Shown here: positions 1 through 12,200 of the stretch, in pieces
How positions within the stretch are numbered: position 1 is the stretch's first letter
How the letters are laid out: each line of letters starts with the position of its first letter
NCBI GenBank assembly: GCA_037951165.1
Contig: JBBDHG010000008.1
Span: 5,355,001 to 5,419,000 of the forward strand
Length of the DNA: 64,000 nt
DNA from: Lophius americanus
Lineage: Eukaryota; Chordata; Actinopteri; Lophiiformes; Lophiidae
Reading direction: 5' to 3'
Program-made: the position numbers and the translations under genes
The notes under the pieces: generated by a model
The model's database searches: none
The model's input: only the letters and a program-made list of their open reading frames with translations
What the model was told of the DNA's origin: nothing

Positions 1-3000
1 GAGTCACCTGGTGACGCTAAACCTCCAGCATCTTTGTCCCGAAATCCCAACCAAAATCAGCCTGAGCCCGGTCTAATTAATCCTGCCTTTGATGAAAATG
101 AAGACGGTATGTAGCTGTTTTATCCTATTCACAACCACCATAAAACAGCACAATAACAGAGAGAAAGTAAAAGGACGCTTTAAAACAAACCTGGAAATTT
201 GAATTACAAGTCCTTATGCAATGATTAGCAATATGAGTGTTATTCAGTGTCCCTGAATAATGTTTATAGAAGCTTCTCGGATGAACAGAAATCTTAAATC
301 CTTGTGCCTTTCTGTGGGTGTGGTTTTCAAATCACACAAATTGCTGACGTTTTTAGCCTAGAGGTTAGTGTTTTGTGAATCATCAGCCACGTCACAGGAA
401 CACATAGCTGTTCACAGATGTTTTGACCACACAGTCTGATCTCTGGGAAAACACCTCCAAGCAACTTGTAAGACACCACTGGAGACCAAAGTTTACGAAA
501 ACATGTTAGGGAACGTGTCAGCAGAGAAATTTGTTGTTACGCTCGTAAAGATAGTGACTAATATATCACACATATCATATTATATGTCAAGTTATATGTA
601 ATTTTTCATAATTCAATGTTTTTGACACTTCAAAATTTGTACTTATGTTGTCTTCTGTGTGGTTTTCCTGGAAACATAACTTTCAGGTCATCTTGACCGC
701 AGCATTTCTGGCAAACTACACTGCTAAAAAAATTAAGGGAACACAGTGTTCCCACACCTCAAAAAAAAGCATGGGAAGGCTTTGTACCCATAGTTTTTTT
801 GAGCTGTGTATGTAGAGCAGTTCTAAAAAACTTAAAACATATATCAACCATGTTTAGTAGTTTAACCATTTTGATATTTGCGCTTTATAATATTTAGATT
901 TATCTGAATATTTGTCATTTAGATATTTGACATTTTTGTATTAATTTATTTCATGAAAAGAGTTTTTTAAGGTGATTTTCATGAGTTGGTCAGCTTTTCC
1001 AGTATGGCTGCAACTAACGACTATTTTGATAGTCGAATAATCGCTTCAATAATCGGCCGATTAATGGATTAATCTTGTTAAATAAAGGTTAGGTAAATGT
1101 AAAAATAAGAACACAATTACTAAATGGCTTATTCTGCCATTAGCTTTTGAATCTAGCTTTAGGTTGTTCTTTGGCACATGGAAACTAACAACAAAAACAA
1201 TAAAGGTGAATTCTTCTTTCCAAAATGTCTTTTAATGGACTTAACTGCTTTATAAAAAGACTGTTAAACCAAACAGCTTGCTATACCAACATTGTATTTT
1301 CTGAACTGGAATTTAATAATTTCATGTTGAATCATCCCTACTGATACAAAAGGTAAATAAAACATATAAATAAATAATTAAAAAAAACAAACAAAAAAAA
1401 CATCCAGCAATTTCTCTGAATCCAATCGAACATCAATGTAAATTTAGAAAAATAGAGCAGAAAAGAAAACAGACAGCGCTGTGTGCATTTTTGAGTCAAC
1501 AACTACATTAGGCTAAATCGTTTGCAAGTTGGATCCAGCCCAAATTAGACATCCACACACGCACAGACGTGCACTTTGCAGGCAGCAACAAACATTCAGC
1601 AGTAATGTGAAACGTCTCCATGAGCGATGTGATGTGTATGATTTTACAGAGGGGCACAATTGTAACGGGAAGAGTATCATCGTGATTAAATAATAGTAAT
1701 TTGGTACTCTCGGCGTCATTAACAATTTACTACATTTCAAAAGTCACGTTAAACCCAACAGAAGTGTTAAGTACACGCCCTTTAACACTGACCTGGCGAA
1801 CTAGCTTACAGAGACGAGTCTTTATCGTCTACAGAGCCAACGTGCCTCCGCTTCAAAAGCTTCAGCAGTACTGACATGCTCCACGCCAGGACAGGTCAGC
1901 TTTTCAAATCTCGCAGTTAATAACACTTTAGTGGCGTGTTGAGGGAGAATTGCTCCCACACCGTGGATGTTTTTCTGTCGCGATGGTTTAGCCATTGCGC
2001 TAATGTTTTCTTCCTTCTCATTGCGCGGTGTCAGAGGCAGTGTTCCAATACCTCACCGATTAGTTGACAATTAAATTCGTCGACAAATAATTTCATAATC
2101 GATTTTTGTCAATTATTCGTTGCGGCCCTTTTTCCATATTAAAGATCAAAAAAATTACGCACAACCCAAAGCACAAAGAAAATGTGTTGATTGGTATTGT
2201 CATTTTCAAGTTTGTGTGTTTTAAACAAAATTTTTTTTTCAGATTTTCATTAATTTGTGTATTGACTCTTTTGTATGAAGTCTTGTTTAATTATATCTTT
2301 TGAATCGAAGGGGAGGCTCAGTTTGTAGGGCGGTCGACCACTTATCTGAAAGTCGGTGGTTCGACCCCCGGCCCCTGCGGTTCACATCTCGAAGTGAGCA
2401 AAAGTCATGAAGCCTAAGTTGCTCCCAATGGCTGTTCCATTGGTGTGTGCAAGATGGCGTGAACGGTTACTGCTCATCACTGTATGAATGTTTGTATGAA
2501 CGGCTGAGGGATGGCTCGTATTGTAAAGTGCTTTGAGTGGTCGAGCAGACTAGTAGAGCGAGATGGCATTATATTCCATTCATCATTTACCAAGTACATC
2601 CAAATTGATTACTCAGCGTATTTTCAATTGTCAATTCCTGTTGTTTAATTTTTATACATACCATTTATTTTACTATACACTACAACTATTTCAGGGTTTT
2701 TCCAAGCTGGAGACATGTTGTCTTACATAATAAGTTGACTCTGAGCAACGGGGTGGGATTTCCTACAAATCCCACCCCGTATTCTAACAAAATGACCAAC
2801 AGTGGCCGGATATCTTTGTATACCTTTTGCAAAAACCTATCATTTATACAAAACTAAATTTAAGGCATACAAATCTCTTGATGCATACAATTTATATACA
2901 ATATAATACAATATATATATTGATATACTATATACCTAGGAAGAATTGAGTAGATTTCCATGTTAAATGTTGTGTCTACTTGATAAAACGGTATGTAAAA

Positions 3001-3140
3001 ACTGAAACATTTTAAATGTTCCATCATTTTTCCTGCTCAATAACAGCATACTAAGTCATTAAATTCATTGTTAAAAACCCCTTGTGAACCGTTATCCAAA
3101 CATTTATTCTTCATTTTAAAGGCAAAGTTAATTTTCGCAC

Positions 3141-3201
<61 letters not shown>

Positions 3202-6200
3202 ATTTAATTCAACATACATAAATGCATAGTATAAAAATAATATATTAAATCTGAAATACATCATGAAACATGAAATAGGTAATGTTAGAAATTGAAATGC
3301 CCTATAAAATTCCAATGCATAACTCATTTCATCCTTTGGCTGCAGCAGATCAAAGAATCCTGACTTTAATATTGTTACTTTGTCAGAAACACGGTCACCT
3401 CAGCCTAGTGACAACAAAAAAAAAAACCTCCTGCTGGTGTTACACTGGTTAAACATTTAACTATATTGTGATGCATGTGCTCCGAACATGTCTGTGTTTT
3501 GGCAGTAGGATTATTAAATATCCTAATAAAACCCTCAGCACAGTCAATGAAACTCCTGCATTGACTATATTTACTTTAAAAACATTTTGGCATTTTCCTG
3601 AGAATAGCCGCCCTGGTTGGCCTTTGATGATTAGTTTTAACGTCTGTGCCGTTACAGGGAGCCAGTTTTTTCAAATATTGAAAATCTGACCACTTGATAT
3701 CCACCACCTAAAAATGACTGTGGTTAGAGCAGTAAATAAAAGGAACTGTTGAGCTTTGTTTCTGATGGACCTGAAAGAACATCTGCTCAGTGTCTCCTTC
3801 AGCTGCTCTCTCTCTGAGTGTGATCCACTCTGTCAGAAGCTGGTGCTGCTGGACTTCGAGCGATCGGCAACAAAAGGCCAAACAGCCTCACACCAAGCAT
3901 GAGCTACCACGCCTTCAAATGTCTCACAAGTAAACCAGAAAACAAAAAGTTTGGAATTTGTACACATGTATGGACAAAAGAAGACTTCTCCTCAACCCCG
4001 AAAACATTGGGCACAACTAACTTAATCACATACTTGAAATTTAATCACCCCGAGCAAAAAAGCACTTGAGCTAACGTTAGCAGAGCGGCTAAAGCTATTG
4101 GGAGCTCAGAGCCAGCCACGAGGCAGTTGTAGTTATCTATGTATATGTATATATATATATGCTATAATTTATAGTTTTAAAACATAAGGACAATAGAACC
4201 TACGGCGGAACAACCCCGAAAGGGTTTGGCACAACTAATTTAATTAGATTTAATTTAATCGCACATTTCAAATTGAATCATCTGAGGAAAATAGCAAGAT
4301 TAGAAGCGTTAGCAGAGTGGCTAGCTTGAACAAATAACAAATAATGGAATGAAGGAGGCTTACTAAGTTTTATTTTCACTTTCAGGAACGCAGGGCGGGG
4401 AGAACGGAGGGTACATTCATTTTTATGTCAGAATACATGCACATTACACACGGGCGACCAGCCTCGTCACTTTCACTGTAATCCTTGAAAATAAGACCAC
4501 TTAAAAGACATTAGTCATTATGACTTTTAGACTTTAAAGGAGAAAAAATGTATCTGAATCGGCCTAAGTCAGTATCGCCAGGTCAGACTTTATCAAAATC
4601 GGTGATCAGTGATCAGCCAAGAAAATTGCAATCGGTGCCTCGCTAGGAAACAAGTTACTATCAAATCAGGAGAAGCAGATTGGTGGACAATAATTTAACT
4701 CAAACTACTCAGGCAATATTACATAGGTTATTATGTAGCTACCGTGACTCTGCATTATCACAAAAGTAGGATTCCTGGGTAAGAGATTACAGCATGTGTA
4801 ATCTCTTACCTGTACAAAACTCTCCTTGATCTTGTCTCCAGGAGGAGCCTTCAGCTGCAGTCAGAGTGCTTGATGTCTAAGCCAGAACAGCCCTGCCGAT
4901 AGCTTCCGCCTTCTTTCCCTTCCTATTGAACATCTAACTAAAGCGAGGCTATTTAATGATAGCAAACCCAGGGAGAAAGTATAAAATCACCTGATCCCAA
5001 CTTTTAGCTAAGTTTGAGCTCATTCTTGGTGTTAAGTAAAAGTCATATTCCGATATAACAGTGTGCCTCATTCACTTATTAAATTCTGGCATAATTATTG
5101 AGTGATGTGAGTTGTCTACGAACAATTTGGTTTGTTTACATGTTAGATTAATAGCTTAAGCTAATGTTGCTAATGTGTGTCACTTGTGTTTAGCATTATG
5201 ATATAGTCCACTGAGAATGCCAGCTTAGCGGTTGCTGCTGTTACTAATCTATGGTTTTTATGGCTGGGCGATTGATTGTGAAAAGATCGCAATCTCAATT
5301 CAGAAGTACCGCAATTCCCCTGCATTTTAATTTATAACTTTGGATGCAGCAAAGCTCGCTGGCTTAGCCACAGCTTTAGACACACCGAGTGAGGTCTGGA
5401 CCTTTAAGAACTCACTGGCCTGGTACTTTGTATCTCTGCCGTGAGAGATAACATTTGTTAAGTGCTCAAACTAGTTTTATCTTGCTTAAGCAAGCGTTAA
5501 GCTAAACGCTAAGTGAGCAACTTAGCGCTAACTGGGACGTTAAATGGGTAGCTGGAGAGATAGCATCATCTGGCAGAGACAGGAGTTGTAGTCTATTATG
5601 TCTTAACTCTTTCATCGTGTCATCTTTTTCATTCTACATATTTATTTCTCTGTTGTTTTACAACGGTTACTAATCTCTTTCCCTCATAAGAGCATGGAGG
5701 AGGTTCGCACTAGAGTTTAGAAACCTGGCCGAAGCCCGGCCGTTCTCGTCGCACTACGACAGGCAGGGCAGGTTTGGATGTCAAAAAAACGGATGGCCCA
5801 CCGGGTTTTGGCCAGGTTTGAACATAGGCCGTGTTTGGACAAAAATTAAGAATTATGCTCTGGTTCAGTTCAGGCTCTGTCATGTCATGAGCCCTTGAAC
5901 GCAGCATAGGCCGTATGTTGAAGGACCGAAAGAAAAACATGTCTTGTCTTTGGTCTTTGGTTAACTTTGGAACTACTGAAAACCGTAAAGGGAAACCGAT
6001 AGTTTGGAGGGATATATAACAAAGTGCATTATGATGTAAACTGAATAATGTAAACATATTTCTAAGGAGATCTCTCCGGTCTCCCTCTATTATGTTGTTA
6101 TTATCTGTTCTTCTGACACCATGCTGCGTGCGCAACGACTGGTGATGTCGCTGTGATGTCAACTCTAAAAGGGTGTATTTGATGCCCGCTCTAATCATGT

Positions 6201-9200
6201 TGTACTCTGGGGGATATATTATACACTGATGATTTTTTTTCATAGGTTGGGGGTTGTGTCATCCTCAGATAACTAGATGATTTTTTTATTTGCTGATACA
6301 TAAGCCATTTTTGACAGGACTGGCTTCGGAGTGACAGGAAACAGAGAGATTGCGAGATGACATGCAACAAAGGTTCACAGGTGTGATCAAACCTGTGGCA
6401 GCTTATACTTGGATTCCTCTGTACTTAGGGAGTTTGCTGACTCTATTAACTGATATCTTCTTCTTCCTTTGTTTTCTATGTTCTCTTTCCCTATTAGAAT
6501 GATGCCTTGCACATATTTAAACATTATTGGCATACAGTTTATTTGTATCACATTATTTTACAAGTTGTGACACAGATAGTGAGATATGAATACCAAATTC
6601 ATAGCAGAAAATACAGCCATATTTATTCCACTTGTTTCTCTGTTCCATCTCCACTCAGACAATACCCCTCTACGGTCCAGTCTGGTGGCGGAGGCCAGTG
6701 TGGTGGAGCTGTTCAGAGAGGAGCCAGAGGAGGAGCTGGGCCTTAGGATTGTGGGGGGGAAAGACACACCACTGGGAAACATAGTCATTCAGGAGATAAT
6801 CAGGGATTCGCTTGCAGCTCGTGATGGCAGACTGGCCCCAGGGGACCATATTTTAGAGGTAAGCTAGACTCAGAAAATAATTTATAATATCCTGGATAAA
6901 TGTAACGCATAATGTCAAGTATTCATCTCTTATACAGCATGGTAATTCAGAAGTATCCTGCAGGCAAGGCACAGATCAGCATATTTTTGCATAGATACAT
7001 TGTCATGGCTTTTAAGTGGTACTGTAAACACGTAGTACTGCAGGGAGGTGGATATTCAAGACAAACAAGTTTCATCTCTATGGTAACTAGGTGTGGTCAA
7101 TACAACCAAGCCACAGACTTTTGTGCTAGTTTAATATGTAACTGGCTGTTGTCACTGATTGACATCTGTTTGACAAGGTCAGTGTTCAAACATGAAGTGT
7201 ACTGAAATGAAAGCTATTTTTCAGTTTTTGAAAGAGTACTAAAATATCTTTTATAATAAGTCAGTGATGATCTTTTACTGATTATGATTCAATCTGTCAC
7301 AAATGTACATCCAATTAACATTTTCCCAGTCAGTGAATTGTTCCCTCAATAAATTGAAGTACATGACAATTTCCTTCAGTCCAGTGTGACCTTATGCTGC
7401 TCTCGGCCAGGTGTCATGGAAGAGAGATGTTAATCTAAATTATTGTGAATGAAAAACTCATCAAATAAATGCAAATTTTTCCAGGAGTGCCCTTGTATGT
7501 CAAAAACATATTACTACTAATAATAATAATATAAATGAAATGATTATAGAAAAAAAGCAAGCGATAAATAAATTAATGCCAATTAATGATGTTCTGTGAT
7601 AACCTCGTATGTCACTGAACACTTTGTGTCCATTGTAGCTCCAACATGATAGATGCAGATGAAAAAGTATGATAGATTATTCTGGTCCACATTCCAACAG
7701 TAGGCATCACTAAAGCACCTTAACGCCGGATTCCACCTGCTATTAAACGAGGAAACTTGAAGCCAAATATTTCTTCTTCCAGTTAATATTTTTCACAAAA
7801 TGTGCAGATGCAACCATTGATAGTTGTACGATTCTGTGCAGTTTCTTATGTAAGAAGGTTTTGTACCATCGGAGTATTTGGAGTCTGAAATATCACCTCC
7901 AAGAAAAAGCAATAGATTGAGCCAGCTCAGAGGTGAACTGCTAGCACCTCCTGGTGCTAACATTACTGTGAACAACCAGCTTTTTAGAGCAACACTAGAG
8001 CTGGCATCCAGACACAAACTAGTTAAATCTACGTAGAATTAACCGAATAAGAGAACATGCCCTAAAAACACTTTGCTGATGTTTTCTCCAAACAGATTCT
8101 GTCTTTCTTCGGGGGGATTTTTCTTTCCCTCTGTTATTAGGTAATATTTTAGGCCAGAATTGCATATGAACAGTGAAATAATGGTTTGAATGTTTGGCCA
8201 TTACAATATGTTGACCTTAAACGTTTTTAATGTCTATCTATTCAGTGATTTACCTGCTTACCTAAACTCTTCTGAATTAAACGTGAATTATTTTACACTT
8301 TCTATGGAAATTTGAAAAATTCTATTCATTTTTTGGTTGTAATTAGATAAATTTTTTTAATTGACTGATGGTGCTTATTATACCATAACACTTGGGAATT
8401 CTCCAATTGCACAACCTTGATGTAAATACATATGCTAAAGAAAAGTAGAGATAGTAATATTTAAATCTTGAAACTCAGGTCTTTATCTTCCTCGTGAATC
8501 AATTGCTTTTGAGTTAAATGTCACTTTGACGACATTAGGAGACTAATGAATGGAAGACAAAGTAAGACAGATGTGATATTAAGGTATGAGCAATTATCTT
8601 ACTATCAGATTCCTTTTTAAAGATTTTGTTCCATCCAATAGGCTAGCTGAAAAGTAAATGGATTTAGGGAGAAAGTGATGGGTAGGTGACATGCAGCAAA
8701 GGGCCACAGGTGGAATCAAACCTGCTGTTTAAATAAAACCTACTGTAACCTTCCTTAAAGCCACAAGTAACTACAGTCTGGATAGCCATGATTATGTCAG
8801 GCTTGGTGTACAACTGACTATGCTGTTTCTTCTGTGTGTGTGGTTCCGTTTCTCCAGGTGAATGACATCAGTTTGGCTTCAGTTCTCCACACCAGGGCCA
8901 TTGCTGTGCTGCAACAGCCTTCTCTTCTGAGGCTCACTGTAATGCAGGAGAAAGGTTTCAAATCGAGGGATCCACGGTCTGATCATCTCCCCCATTCCAC
9001 AACTTCTAATGCCTCCCATTCCTCTCACAGTTCCTCTCACAGTCCCCATGGCAATCTTAACTCTAATCACAACCCTGGCACAGTCCTGCAGGTCACTCTA
9101 ATGAAGAGTCAGCGCAGCGAGCCACTCGGTATCAAACTCATCCGCAAATCGGATGAGAGTGGTGTTTTCATCCTGGACTTGCTGGCTGGTGGTTTGGCTG

Positions 9201-12200
9201 CCCAAGATGGAAAACTAAGGAACAATGACAAGGTGTTGGCTATCAATGGACAAGACCTGAGGCACGGTACACCCGAGAGCGCTGCTCAGATCATACAGGT
9301 ATATTTAGAAACCAAGGATGGTATTTTTTACATTTTAAACCTTCAACTACAAGTAACAGACACATCACTGCTCAACACATACCGATGTTCTTTAGCAAGC
9401 TGTAAATATACACTTTGCTCTGTGCTATTGGTTTCATTTTGATATGTTCAACATTTAGATGCCAAATGTTTAACTTCCTTTTATCGTAATAACGTACTTT
9501 TAGGAGTGGACAAGTTTTTGCTCATATGTGTTGATGCATTTAGGATATTTTAGATATATTTTTTAGGATGGATAGATAAAGTACAATGCAAAAAAGACAA
9601 ACAATAAGCAAACATTAACCTTCTGAAAAGGGTTTTATAAATTGTATTATATCAACATTTAGAACAAATAACCGAACAAACCTTACTAATGCTGATTACT
9701 TTCCCCTTTGGGCGCGCTTGCAAACTGTTCCTGAAAACATCTTTCTCAGTCATGTGACTGCCCAGTCCAGTGTTAATCATTCAAGATGCATGCTGAACGG
9801 CATGGATGGCATTTTGGCAGATGAAGCAGAACAAACAAGTAAAATGTAAAACCCGCAGAACAATCTCTCTCTATTTGATCATAAATCAAAATCAAAATAA
9901 TTGCTGATTACTAAGTGTCTGGTTTAAAAAGATGCACTCACAAGTGCATAACTGCTTCCACAGTGCAGCTGTCATTAACTTATATGCTGTGCAATTATGA
10001 AAACATTTCCCCCAAACTAAAGTGCCCAACATGTAAAAGACAGGTTGTGAGAAAGTAGCATCTGAACTAAAATCTGTTTGGTATTCTGCATCCACCTCTG
10101 ATCTCTGGTCGGGTCGGAGGATGGAGCAGTATTTAGGTCATTTGAGTCGCACTATAGTGACGATAAGAATACACAGTATATATTCTGCTTTAATTTTTTT
10201 AACAGGTCAGCGTACTGCCAGTACAGATCTGGTCCAATCACTTTCAGGAGCAGAACTTTCTGGCAGTATAAAATACATTTTTGTGACATGTAAATCTGCA
10301 GTCACTATAACCACCACAAATCCTATGTCTGGATATGATGTTGAGGTGGATTATGAATACATGCATTTTATTTATATACGTTATGTGTGCACAACAAATG
10401 GGGCCGGTCCTAGGTTAATTAGGGACCTTAGTGGAATTTGGTTATGGTGCCCCCCAACCCCTGTGGCTATATGTAGGTATAAGTCTACGTGCACGTGCAT
10501 GTAAATTCATAGAACACAAAATCACAAATGAAAAAATAAAACGCATCCGAAATAAAAAATTCTGGGTCAGAAAATAAATGTTTTAGTTAAAAAAACAACA
10601 ACTTTAACCTGAAATAAAAACTTGCGGGTGCCCTACGTAAGCGCGTACTCTGTGTCTCAGAAGGCGAGGGTCTGACAACAAATTCTGTTAATCTTGCTAT
10701 TAACACTGGTGTTAAAATTGACCCACTGGAACCTTTTCTATTTTGCCTTCAGCCATAAGGTCTTTGGTTATGCTGAAACAGACTCGGTTGGGTGGGTGCA
10801 GTTACTGCGGTTCTCATTTGCGGCTGTGAAAGTTGTTGTTCGAACCTTTGTATGGATATAAGTATACACGTCTGCATATAATGTAACAATTAGAACAGGT
10901 ATTCAAGTGAACAGATGTTAACATTACTGATTAACAGGTCAAAAGCTTCTAAAACTGTTGTTAAAGTCCACTACCTTCCTCTCTCATACTCTACCTGTTA
11001 GTCATTATTCATACATGAATAATTGTCAATTTGCTGTCTAAGAATAATGATAATGATGAATGAATTACTTCTGTTTTAATAAGTCCACGCTGTACTCTCC
11101 CACGCATTCTTTGTGTAATTCTGACCAACTAGAAAAATGAATCCCTTTGGTACAGGCAATTAACATTTCCATCAGTGATCATAAAGTTCATGTGAGTTGT
11201 ATCATTTTTCACATTTGTGTACATCTAGGCGAGCGAGATGCGAGTGAACTTTGTGGTGATGAGATCTGCGGAGGCTCAAGAGGAAGGAGGAAGCAGTAGA
11301 GAAGGACAACACAGCAGAGCAGCCAGGAGACCTGAGCCGCAGTACTTTCGGCGTCGATCCACCTACATGAAGGTACATTTCATCACTTACCCACAAACCA
11401 ATTCTCAGTCCTCCCCATCAGTTGTTTGATAGTTTAACTTATTTGTACACAACCACAGCAACGTTGGTCTCTGTCTTGGAAAAAACTTCAGTTGTTTTTA
11501 ATTGGGACAGTTTCTTCTGTCTCTGTCACAATCACTTGAACCATATACTGCCAGTAAAAAAGCCCAGCCTTCCCCCATTTGTGGGTGAGAAGTTTTGAGA
11601 GCAGACACCTGTGTCGGTGAGTAGAGATGAAAGCCCTTCTCTGGGGGCCTCCTTCTGTCCTGATCAAAAGGCCTGGGGTGCTGCTCGCTGTGCCGCTACG
11701 GGGCCACTGTCCTGTTGTTTTTTGGCTGATTCTTTGCGTGGCTGAGGATCAAAGCTGTTGATAGTTAGCTTTCGCCTGCAGAGTCGAGCCTTTTCGTCTT
11801 GCCTGGGGGGAGGAAGAGCCCCCCTTCCCAACGCTTCCCCTCTCATGGTTTACAGACACTAGAGGGAAACAAGGAGACCGGTTGAAGCCGTCACTTTCAA
11901 CACATCTTTCCCACTACGAGAGCTTAGTGTTGATCCTCACACATTACCTCTACCCCAACCTCTCAGATCCTTCTCAAATGTTTCACATTTGTTTCTACGA
12001 GTAGTTTAGTGAAAGGGATCGATTAAGTCAAAGGAGCCTGCTGAGATTGAAGTTAATTGGCAGAACAGACTTAACGCCAAGTAATATTAGAAACAATAAT
12101 TCTTGTAGGGATTTTCTATAGCTATAGGGATAACCAGTATGATTTTAAAATCTATACGGTGATTTTGGTCAATATTGTTGGCTAGGTATTAATTACTATG

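Larger units (their letters stand above)
107..6658. other. LNX intron (first in window), transposon-rich
   Basis: This 6.5-kb intron starts with GTATGT and ends CCACTCAG. It holds a hAT-like element, a tRNA-derived SINE, a TA microsatellite and several older DNA-transposon fragments. I see no host coding sequence in it. Confidence 0.75.

Noticed and set aside
2311..2400. A functional tRNA gene
   Set aside because: Only the tRNA-like promoter head is present, joined to a SINE body and tail; no intact cloverleaf is visible.
5710..6243. 177-residue minus-strand frame in the LNX intron
   Set aside because: The underlying DNA resembles a dispersed transposon repeat, and the protein shows no familiar motif.
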